NCBI GenBank assembly: GCA_963700885.1
Contig: CAVOZJ010000005.1
Span: 186,001 to 250,000 of the forward strand
Direction: 5' to 3'
Length of the DNA stretch: 64,000 nt
Source: Anderseniella sp963700885
GTDB taxonomy: Bacteria; Pseudomonadota; Alphaproteobacteria; Rhizobiales; Aestuariivirgaceae
Notes under the pieces: generated by a model
The model's input: the letters and a program-made list of their open reading frames with translations, nothing else
The model's database searches: none
What the model was told of the DNA's origin: nothing
Program-made: the position numbers and the translations under genes
Shown: positions 53,585 through 64,000 of the stretch, in pieces
How the letters are laid out: each line of letters begins with the position of its first letter
Position numbering within the stretch: position 1 is the first letter of the stretch

Positions 53585-56500
53585 ATGAGTATAGACGGCG
53601 ACGGCAACGACAACATCCTCGATGGAACATCCGGTGACGATATCATCAACGGATTCGCCGGGGACGACATCATCAATGGCAATGATGGCAACGACACCAT
53701 CAATGGTGGCGATGACAATGACTGGATCGACGGCGGCGCCGGCGATGACATCATTGATGCAGGCGATGGCGACGACTATGTGATTTACGACGCCAATGAC
53801 ACCATCCTTGCACTGGGCGGTGCCGGCAATGACATTCTCGTCTACAATGACGGGGAGTTTGATAGAGCGCGACGTGTGCAGCGCAGGGATTTGAAATGTC
53901 CGCCGAGCGGTACATGGATGGTACCGACGAGGTCTACGATGTCTACGACCTGTCGTTCAACTACATTGAACAACGCCGGTTCCACAATGACGGAACATAC
54001 ACACTAACCGTATACGACTATGAAAACACAGAAACCTGGTCCGAATGGATTCGGGTTTTCGATGCATCCGGCACCGTGACGTTCGAAGAATTCATAGACG
54101 ATGACGAAGGCGGCGGTGGCAATGAAAACACGGCCCCGGAAGACTATGCCCCGGTCACCGAAGATCTGGTTCTCACCGTAACCGGCAACCTGTTTACCGA
54201 CGATCTGCAATTCAACCCGTCCGGGGTTTACGTGCTGACAGAGGTAGAAGGTGTTGTCGTTCCGCCGACCGGTTCGGTGTTCATAACCGGGACATTCGGC
54301 ACCGTGCAGGTATGGGCCAACGGCGATTATTCCTATATTTTGAACAACTCTCTGGTCCAGAATCTTGCCGCCGACGATATCGTACCGGACTTCTTTGCCT
54401 ACAAGTTCACGGAAGACGGCATCGATCAGAACACCGACCTGATTATCGAGATAACAGGCAACAATGACGCCCCGGTCGCAACCAACAACACCGCCGAGGT
54501 ACAGGAAGATATAACGCTGTCTGCAACAGGCAACGTCTTAACGGACGACGATGGTTTCGGCGTCGACAGTGACATAGAAGGCCAGCCAATAGGCATAATT
54601 GATGTAAACGGAACCAGCCTCAATCCGGTCGGCACAACGCAGATTGCCGGCAACTTCGGCACCCTGACCATAGACGGCGCCACCGGCGAATACACCTATG
54701 ATCTGGACAACGACGATATCGCGGTCCAGGCACTGAATTTCGGCGACTCCCTCGTCGATTCATTCACCTACAGTCTCACCGACGCCAGCGCAGTGGTGAC
54801 CGCAAACCTGGACGTCACCATCCACGGAACGAGTGCAGGCGTTCAGGCATTTGGAGATACCAATTCCACCGCGGAAGATGACGTCTCGGTGGCCACCGGC
54901 AATGTTGTAGACAATGACATTGGAATTGGAATCTCGGTCGTCAACGTCAACACAACCGCTGTAGCTCCAACCGGCACCACCATGGTTGCAGGTGCCTACG
55001 GCACTTTGACGATTGATGCGCTTGGCGAATATTCATATCAGGTTGATCCTGCCTCCAGCACAGCCCAGGCGCTGAAAGTCGGTCAAACCCTGACGGAAAC
55101 CTTCACCTACACTGCCCAGAATGCGGGTGGCTCAGAGGATGCCAACCTGACCATCACCATCAATGGTGTGAATGACGTCGCTGTTGTAACTGGTGATGAT
55201 ACCGCCGAAGTAACGGAAGACCTCGGCAACCCGCCGTCCGATCTTGGTATCCTGATCGTAAACGACGCTGATTCCGGGGAATCATCGTTCCTGGCCGGAA
55301 ACTACGCTGGCACTTACGGTACCATCGCCCTGACCACTGCCGGCAGCTATTCCTACACTTTGAACAACTCCGATCCACTGGTGCAGTCTCTCGCAGCAGG
55401 CGTGACGGCGACCGACACTGTTGCCATTCAGACATTTGACGGTTCGACCCATAACGTCACAGTGACCATAACCGGTGTCAATGACCCGGCGGTTATCGGT
55501 GGCGACGATCAGGCGAGCGTCACGGAAGACGGTGATCCGGCAACACTGACCGACACCGGCATCCTGACCATTTCCGACGCGGACGCCGGCCAGTCCGAGT
55601 TCACACCCGTTTACGACAGCCGGCACTTACGGGTCGCTGACTTTGGATGCACAGGGCAACTGGACCTATTCCGCTGACAACACTCAGACAGTCATTCAGC
55701 AACTGGGAGCCGCGTCGTCACTGACAGAGTCCTTCACCGTCTCGTCCGTCGACGGCACAACCCACGATATCGACATTGTGATAAACGGCACCAACGATGT
55801 GGCGATTATCGGTGGTGTGGATACGGGCAGCGTCAACGAGGAAGATGACCCTGCAACTCTGACAACGTCAGGTGCGCTGACCATTTCCGACATAGACCTC
55901 GGGGAAGAAATTTTCAGCGCCACTACAACACCGGGTCTGTATGGTTCTGTAACATTAGATGCGGCGGGCAACTGGACTTACTCCGCCGACAATACCCAAC
56001 TGGCCATCCAGTCGCTTGGCGAAGGGTCTTCCGTCGTCGATACAATAACAATCCAGTCGATTGACGGCACGCCCCACGATATCATCATCACCATAATCGG
56101 CACAAATGACGCTGCCCAGATCAGTGTCGGCGCATTGCCAACCGTTACCGAAGATGATGACCCCGTCACCCTGAACGGGTTGGGTACGATCAATATTGTC
56201 GATGTTGACACTGGCGAATCCCAGTTCACTCCAGCGGTGATCAACGGCACTTACGGTGTGTTGACTATCGATGCTGCGGGTAATGCTTCCTATAGCACGG
56301 ATAATACTCAAACTGTAATTCAGTCACTTGGCGCTGGTCATACACTGACAGATACCATCACCGTTTCCTCGGTTGACGGTACAACTTTTGATGTAGGTGT
56401 AGTCATAAACGGCACCAATGATGCTGCCATAATCGGCGGTGTGGACACTGGTGATGTGACCGAAGACGGTGGTGCACTGCAGGTTACCTCGGGCGCCCTG

Positions 56501-59500
56501 ACCATCTCCGACACCGATGCCGGCGAGGAACTGTTCACTGCAGGCGGCGCTTCCGGTACTTACGGCTCCCTGTCCATAGACGCAAACGGCAACTGGACCT
56601 ACACGCTCAACAACGCCCATGCGGATGTGCAGGCACTGGCCCTGGGCGCCACCACGACCGATACCGTTCAGGTCACTGCACTTGACGGCACCACCCATGA
56701 CATCGTTGTCACCATCACAGGCACCAATGATGCCGCCGTAATCGGCGGTGTGGACACTGGTGATGTGACCGAAGACGGTGGTGCACTGCAGGTTACCTCG
56801 GGCACACTGACCATCTCCGACACCGATACTGGCGAGGAGTTGTTTAACGCAGGCGGCGCTTCCGGTACTTACGGCTCCCTGTCCATAGACGCAAACGGCA
56901 ACTGGACCTACACGCTCAACAACGCCCATGCGGATGTGCAGGCACTGGCCCTGGGCGCCACCACGACCGACACCGTTCAGGTCACTGCACTTGACGGCAC
57001 CACCCATGACATCGTTGTCACCATCACAGGCACCAATGATGCCGCCGTAATCGGCGGTGTGGATACCGGTGATGTGACGGAGGATGACTCCTCGACACTG
57101 ACCGACACGGGTCTGCTTTCAATTGCGGATGTGGACACCGGCGAAGCGGTGTTCACCCCAGAAACCGTGGCGGGTGTGTTTGGATCCCTGACAATTACGG
57201 CCACCGGCAACTGGACCTACTCGGCAGACAACACGCAAACTGCAATACAATCGCTGGGTCACGGCGAGACTGCGACCGATACCGTTCAGGTCACCGCCAT
57301 TGATGGAACCACCCATGACATCACCATCACCATCACAGGCACCAACGATGCTGCCGTAATTGGTGGTGTCGACACCGGCGATGTGACGGAAGACGGTGGT
57401 GAGCTTCAGGTCACCTCTGGCACACTGACCATCTCCGATACCGATGCCGGCGAGGAACTGTTCACCGCCGGCGGTGCAGAAGGTAACTATGGCTCACTGA
57501 CTATAGATGCAGCCGGCGTATGGACCTACACGCTCAACAATGCTCATGCGGACGTTCAGGCACTGGCCCTGGGCGCCACCACGACCGACACCGTTCAGGT
57601 CACCGCCATTGACGGCACCACCCATGACATCGTTGTCACCATCACAGGTACCAATGATGCCGCCGTTATCGGTGGTGTAGATACCGGCAATGTAAAGGAA
57701 GACGGCGGTGCACTGCAGGTTACCTCGGGCACCCTGACCATCTCCGATACCGATACCGGCGAGCAACTGTTCACCGCAGGCGGTGTTTCCGGCACATACG
57801 GGTCTCTGACCATCAATGCCGCCGGTGCCTGGACCTACACGCTCAACAACGCCCATGCGGATGTTCAGGCACTGGCCTTGGGCGCCACCACGACCGACAC
57901 CGTTCAGGTCACCGCCATTGATGGCACAACCCATGATATCGTCATCACCATTTCCGGCATCAATGATGCTGCCGTGATTGGCGGTGACGATCAGGGCCTG
58001 GTTACCGAAGACGATGATCTTTCGACACTGACCGACACAGGCTTGCTTTCAATTGCGGATTTGGACGCCGGCCAAGCTGTGTTCACCGCAGAAACCGTGG
58101 CAGGTGCCTTTGGATCATTGACCATTGCGGCCACCGGCAACTGGACCTATTCAGCAGACAATACGCAACCCGCAATACAATCGCTGGGCCAGGGCGAAAC
58201 GGCCACCGATACCATTCAGGTCACCGCCATTGACGGTACAACCCACAATATCGACATCGTAATAACCGGCGTAAATGACGCGCCCGTAACCGGTGTTGAC
58301 GACGTTGGACCGATAACCACAAATGGCATCGTCATCCTGGTATCGAACATCCTGTCCAACGATACGGACGCTGAGGGCGATATTCTGTCCCTCACCGAAA
58401 TCGACGGGACCGCCATCGTGCCCGGTGGCAGTGTCGCAGCCCGTGACGGCATGGTTACCATGTCGCTGGATGGTACCACTCTGACCTTCATGCCCAATCC
58501 CGGCTATGCCGGGCCAACCAGCTTCAACTACACCGTAACTGACGGTATCGATATCGGTGAAGGCACGGTAACGACCGAGGTAACCGCGGTTGCCGGAGAT
58601 GACACTCTGGTGGTCAGCGAAGATGGCTTCGGCACAGTGAATGTACTGGCAAATGACGACGTTGTTCCAGAGACAGTCACCGGCTTCGTCATCATCTCCC
58701 AACCGGAAAGCGGTTCACTGGTAATCAATCCGGACCTGAGTGTCACCTACACACCTGATCCTGACTACAACGGCCCGGACCAGTTTGAATACCAGTTCAC
58801 CGGAATGTCTGCAGGCCTCGAGTTTGAATTCTATGGCAATGATCCATATGGCCACACAGTTGACAACATTACATACAGAAGTATTACCGCCACCGGGGTT
58901 GCAACCGAATTCAATGTGGGCGAACTGGCCGTCGAGTTCTCAGGTTCTACCTTTTCATATGCCTTCCGGTACACCGGGTATGTCTACATTGAGACGCCCG
59001 GCCTCTATTCCTTCACGACCACATCCCAAGACGGTAGCAGCCTGTCAATTGATGGAAATGAGATCGTTGACAATGACGGCGAACACCCTCCGCAGACCGA
59101 ATCCGGCCAGTTCAATGTGGTTGCCCCGGGCTACTACCCCATAGAAATACGATTCTTTCAGCACGACGGTGATGACATCCTTGCTGTCACAGTTTCCGGC
59201 CCCGATACCGGTAACGTGGAAATGAACCTGTTTGACACTGGTCTGGTGGGTCATTCGCTGCGCACGGACACCGCAACCATCGACATAACTGTAAACCCGG
59301 TCAACGACGCTGCCACAATTGCCGGTGTGACTACCGGCTCGCTGATTGAAGACGAGACGTCGCCCCAGCTTGCGACGTCAGGTTCGCTGACAATCAGCGA
59401 CATTGATGATCCGGCAGAAGAAGCTTTCGTGGCGGGTACATTCAGTGGTGCTGTTGGTGAAATATCAATCGATGCAGCAGGCAACTGGACCTACACGGCG

Positions 59501-62500
59501 CTGTCGGACAACGCCACGATCCAGGCGCTCGGCGCCGGTAAAACCAAGACAGACACCATCACGGTGTCATCTGTCGATGGAACCCAGAAAAATATCACCA
59601 TCACCATCACCGGCACCAATGATGCTGCGGTAATTGGCGGTGTCGACACCGGCGGAGTGATTGAGGACGGAGGTGCCGCCGCCGCTGTATCCGGCGCCCT
59701 GACAATCTCCGACACCGATACTGGCGAGGAGTTGTTTAACGCAGGCGGTGCAGAAGGTGCTTACGGATCGCTGACCATCGATGCAAACGGCAACTGGACC
59801 TACACGCTCAACAACGCCCATGCGGATGTGCAGGCACTGGCCCTGGGCGCCACCACGACCGATACCGTTCAGGTCACTGCACTTGACGGCACCACCCATG
59901 ACATCGTTGTCACCATCACAGGCACCAATGATGCCGCCGTGATTGGTGGTGTAGACACCGGTGATGTGACGGAAGACGGTGGCGCACTGCAGGTCACCTC
60001 GGGCACACTGACCATCTCCGATACCGATACCGGCGAGCAACTGTTCACCGCAGGCGGTGCAGAAGGTAACTATGGCTCACTGACTATAGATGCAGCCGGC
60101 GTATGGACCTACACGCTCAACAATGCTCATGCGGACGTTCAGGCACTGGCCCTGGGCGCCACCACGACCGACACCGTTCAGGTCACCGCCATTGACGGCA
60201 CACCCCACGATATCATCATCACCATAAACGGCACAAATGACGCTGCCCAGATCAGTGTCGGCGCATTGCCAACCGTTACCGAAGATGATGACCCCGTCAC
60301 CCTGAACGGGTTGGGTACGATCAATATAGTCGATGTTGACACTGGCGAATCCCAGTTCACTCCAGCGGTGATCAACGGCACTTACGGTGTGTTGACTATC
60401 GATGCTGCGGGTAATGCTTCCTATAGCACGGATAATACTCAAACTGTAATTCAATCACTTGGCGCTGGTCATACACTGACAGATACCATCACCGTTTCCT
60501 CGGTTGACGGTACAACTTTTGATGTAGGTGTAGTCATAAACGGCACCAATGATGCTGCCATGATCGGCGGTGTGGACACTGGTGATGTGACCGAAGACGG
60601 TGGTGCACTGCAGGTTACCTCGGGCGCCCTGACCATCTCCGACACCGATGCCGGCGAGGAACTGTCACTGCAGGCGGCGCTTCCGGTACTTACGGCTCCC
60701 TGTCCATCGACGCAAACGGCAACTGGACCTACACGCTCGACAACGCCCATGCGGATGTCCAGGCACTGGCCGTAGGCTCCACCACGACCGATACCGTTCA
60801 GGTCACTGCACTTGACGGCACCACCCATGACGTGTTGTCACCATCACAGGCACCAATGATGCCGCGGTGATCGCCGGTGTGGACACTGGTGATGTGACCG
60901 AAGACGGTGGTGCACTGCAGGTTACCTCGGGCACACTGACCATCTCCGACATCGATACTGGCGAGGAGTTGTTTAACGCAGGCGGCGCTTTGCCGGTACT
61001 TACGGCTCGCTCTGTCCATCGACGCAAACGGCAACTGGACCTACACGCTCAACAACGCCCATGCGGATGTGCAGGCACTGGCCCTGGGCGCCACCACGAC
61101 CGATACCGTTCAGGTCACTGCACTTGACGGCACCACCCATGACATCGTTGTCACCATCAAGGCACCAATGATGCCGCCGTGATCGGCGGTGTGGACACTG
61201 GTGATGTGACCGAAGACGGTGGTGCACTGCAGGTTACCTCGGGCACACTGACCATCTCCGACACCGATACTGGCGAGGAGTTGTTTAACGCAGGCACGCT
61301 TGCCGGTACTTACGGCTCCCTGTCCATCGACGCAAACGGCAACTGGACCTACACGCTCAACAACGCCCATGCGGATGTGCAGGCACTGGCCCTGGGCGCC
61401 ACCACGACCGATACCGTTCAGGTCACTGCACTTGACGGCACCACCCATGACATCGTTGTCACCATCACAGGCACCAATGATGCCGCCGTGATTGGTGGTG
61501 TAGACACCGGTGATGTGACGGAAGACGGTGGCGCACTGCAGGTCACCTCGGGCACACTGACCATCTCCGATACCGATACCGGCGAGCAACTGTTCACCGC
61601 CGGCGGTGCGTCCGGCACTTACGGGTCTCTGGCTATTGATGCTGCCGGTGCATGGACCTACACGCTCAACAATGCTCATGCGGACGTTCAGGCACTGGCC
61701 CTGGGCGCCACCACGACCGACACCGTTCAGGTCACCGCCATTGACGGCACACCCCACGATATCATCATCACCATAAACGGCACAAATGACGCTGCCCAGA
61801 TCAGTGTCGGCGCATTGCCAACCGTTACCGAAGATGATGACCCCGTCACCCTGAACGGGTTGGGTACGATCAATATAGTCGATGTTGACACTGGCGAATC
61901 CCAGTTCACTCCAGCGGTGATCAACGGCACTTACGGTGTGTTGACTATCGATGCTGCGGGTAATGCTTCCTATAGCACGGATAATACTCAAACTGTAATT
62001 CAATCACTTGGCGCTGGTCATACACTGACAGATACCATCACCGTTTCCTCGGTTGACGGTACAACTTTTGATGTAGGTGTAGTCATAAACGGCACCAATG
62101 ATGCTGCCATAATCGGCGGTGTGGACACTGGTGATGTGACCGAAGACGGTGGTGCACTGCAGGTTACCTCGGGCGCCCTGACCATCTCCGACACCGATGC
62201 CGGCGAGGAACTGTTCACTGCAGGCGGCGCTTCCGGTACTTACGGCTCCCTGTCCATAGACGCAAACGGCAACTGGACCTACACGCTCAACAACGCCCAT
62301 GCGGATGTGCAGGCACTGGCCCTGGGCGCCACCACGACCGATACCGTTCAGGTCACTGCACTTGACGGCACCACCCATGACATCGTTGTCACCATCACAG
62401 GCACCAATGATGCCGCCGTAATCGGCGGTGTGGACACTGGTGATGTGACCGAAGACGGTGGTGCACTGCAGGTTACCTCGGGCACACTGACCATCTCCGA

Positions 62501-64000
62501 CACCGATACTGGCGAGGAACTGTTCACTGCAGGCGGCGCTTCCGGTACTTACGGCTCCCTGTCCATAGACGCAAACGGCAACTGGACCTACACGCTCAAC
62601 AACGCCCATGCGGATGTGCAGGCACTGGCCCTGGGCGCCACCACGACCGATACCGTTCAGGTCACTGCACTTGACGGCACCACCCATGACATCGTTGTCA
62701 CCATCACAGGCACCAATGATGCCGCCGTAATCGGCGGTGTGGACACTGGTGATGTGACCGAAGACGGTGGTGCACTGCAGGTTACCTCGGGCACACTGAC
62801 CATCTCCGACACCGATACTGGCGAGGAGTTGTTTAACGCAGGCGGCGCTTCCGGTACTTACGGCTCCCTGTCCATAGACGCAAACGGCAACTGGACCTAC
62901 ACGCTCAACAACGCCCATGCGGACGTGCAGGCACTGGCCCTGGGCGCCACCACGACCGATACCGTTCAGGTCACTGCACTTGACGGCACCACCCATGACA
63001 TCGTTGTCACCATCACAGGTACAGCTGATAGCCCTTTAATCCTGCAGGGTGATTCCAACGACAACATACTTTTCGGTGCCGACAACAATGACATCATCGA
63101 TGGCTTGGGAGGCAATGACACCATATTCGGGTTCGGCGGCAACGACATCCTAGATGGCAGCGAGGGGAATGATACTCTATCCGGCGGCGCCGGCAATGAC
63201 CGTATCTTCTATGATGCTGCTGATGACCCGGCCGGGGTAACTGGTGGCCTGGATACCGACACGCTAGTGGTAGTCGATGGTGTCCTGCCTGTCGGCTATG
63301 ATCTAGTGGCTGGCAGTTTCGAGTTTGCCGAGCACATCCTCAATGATACCGCCAGCCAGCCGTGGTCGACGATCACCCGGACCTACGACGACCAATGGCG
63401 ATTACTGGAGGAGACGACTGAGAACGATGATGGCACTAAGCTGCAGATCGACCATGATCCCGATGATCTTGAGGTTTGGTCGGAACTACGGCGTGAGTTC
63501 AATGCTGCCAACAACCTGACTTTCCAGCAGACTATCTACGACAATGGATCAAAGTTGTGGCTCAACTACGATCCGGCGAATCTTTCCCCGGATTGGTCGG
63601 AGCAGCGCTTCGAGTTCGATACCAACGGGGACCTGACCTTCCAGCAGACCATCAACGACGATGGCTCCAAACTGTGGCTCAACTACGATCCGGACGGACT
63701 TGAGGCCTGGTCCGAACTCCGGAGCGAGTTCAATGCCGATTCAGACCTGACATTCCAGCAGATCGTCAACGATGACGGCTCAAAGGTGTGGCTGAACTAT
63801 GATCCAGACAGTGTCGAAACTTGGTCGGAGCTTCGGCGGGAGTTCAATGCCGGTAATGCCCTGACGTTCCAGCAGATTGTCAATGACGACGAGACAAAGG
63901 TCTGGATCAATTACGACCCGGATGACATCGAGACCTGGTCGGAACTGAGGCGGGAGTTTGATACAGGCGACAACGTGACCTTCCAGCAGATGATCAACGA
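53585..64000 (+). CDS. Giant VCBS/PA14/RTX repeat adhesin, 3' end outside window (several frameshifts)
   Basis: At least 3,470 residues, running off the right edge. Order: N-terminal RTX-like Asp/Gly repeats (from ATG 53585); one copy of a WSE-FEE repeat unit (53980-54110); cadherin/VCBS-like repeats (54150-55480); about two dozen VCBS repeats of about 103 residues (GTNDAAVIGGVDTGDVTEDG, TLTISDTDTGEELF, NGNWTYTLNNAHADVQALAL) from 55480 to 63020. These are interrupted at 58280-59290 by bacterial Ig-like modules and a PA14 domain (GLYSFTTTSQDGSSLSIDGN). C-terminal RTX repeats follow (63051-63213), then 38-residue WSELRREF repeats. There is no signal peptide, so type I secretion is expected. Frame breaks: about 53865, 55605, 60664, 60826, 60990-61010 and 61160. 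Confidence 0.85.
53591..53785 (+). repeat. N-terminal RTX-type Asp/Gly nonapeptide repeats
   Basis: Repeated GDDIINGxxG and GNDTINGGDD units resemble hemolysin-type calcium-binding repeats. Placement at the extreme N-terminus is unusual because RTX blocks normally precede the C-terminal secretion signal. Confidence 0.75.
55480..63020 (+). repeat. VCBS tandem repeat array, about 309-312 bp per unit
   Basis: Units begin at TND(A/P/V) near 55483, 55793, 56103, 56415, 56728, 57040, 57343, 57649, 57961, then after the PA14 insert near 59300, 59615, 59922, 60235, 60547, 60855, 61167, 61475, 61788, 62096, 62404 and 62716. Many units are identical over more than 150 bases at the DNA level, which points to recent duplication. 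Confidence 0.85.
63051..63213 (+). repeat. C-terminal RTX-type calcium-binding repeats
   Basis: GLGGNDTIFGFGGNDILDGS and SEGNDTLSGGAGNDRIFYD match GGxGxDxxx nonapeptides expected to form a calcium-dependent parallel beta-roll. Confidence 0.85.
63477..64000 (+). repeat. 114-bp tandem repeats encoding 38-residue WSELRREF units
   Basis: At least four consecutive units of the form WSELRREFNAGNALTFQQ followed by VNDDGSKVWLNYDPDxxET, with a 38-39 residue period, continue beyond the right edge. I do not recognise a named domain. Confidence 0.8.

Noticed and set aside
61110..62996. Long minus-strand open frames (297 and 330 codons) across the adhesin
   Set aside because: They are shadows of the VCBS repeats: the same antisense sequence recurs with each unit, there is no ribosome site or recognisable protein, and the plus strand encodes the known domains.
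53591..64000. CRISPR-like tandem repeats
   Set aside because: The repeats are in-frame protein-coding units of 114 or about 310 bp without spacers. No other array was seen in the window.

Overview
The window looks like a chromosomal segment of an alphaproteobacterium, most likely of the order Hyphomicrobiales. The evidence is a DUF992 protein, an Omp25-like barrel, a fused cysN/cysC next to cysD, a groES-groEL pair without a recognisable CIRCE element, and moderate-to-high GC coding. Ectoine hydrolase, a MttB-type methyltransferase and a very large repetitive adhesin suggest a free-living, possibly marine, organism. No tRNA, rRNA, CRISPR array or prophage was recognised.

Layout. 0-8 kb: tail of a Gly/Arg/Tyr-rich protein, a 264-bp inverted-repeat element, then ectoine hydrolase (doeA-like) with a Tag-like glycosylase, divergent from a tight five-gene catabolic operon (FAD oxidoreductase, ThDP 2-oxoacid decarboxylase, HAD hydrolase, both aconitase-X subunits). 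8-13.5 kb: secreted DUF3604 protein, two outer-membrane proteins, an IS5-family element. 13.7-21.9 kb: MttB-like methyltransferase, sulfate activation (cysD, cysNC), an ornithine-cyclodeaminase-like protein, a hotdog-thioesterase/aromatic-lyase fusion lacking the usual Ala-Ser-Gly triad, and a Popeye-like membrane sensor. 22-32 kb: a set of sugar-acid genes that can be ordered into a non-phosphorylative pathway ending in an FAH-family hydrolase, plus gamma-glutamyltransferase and an ABC exporter. 32-40 kb: regulators, an EF-hand mini-protein, an OmpA-like envelope protein, DUF992, an SLC13/TrkA-C transporter and two small genes. 40.3-48.9 kb: groES-groEL and a RimK operon (PF05618 protease, RimK, M14 deacylase, MscS channel, ZntB) behind a perfect palindrome, with a second PF05618 gene nearby. 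49-53.3 kb: isopropylmalate-dehydrogenase-like enzyme, ABM protein, a lasso-peptide-like trio (HPr-kinase-like, PqqD-like, B2 protease) without a cyclase, and a YdcF protein. 53.6 kb to the end: one giant VCBS/PA14/RTX adhesin that runs off the window.

A cross-cutting feature is that single-base insertions or deletions break at least eight otherwise well-conserved genes, including groES and cysD, and several units of the adhesin. I infer that most are consensus errors rather than real inactivation, so these genes are annotated as single spans with the shift position given.
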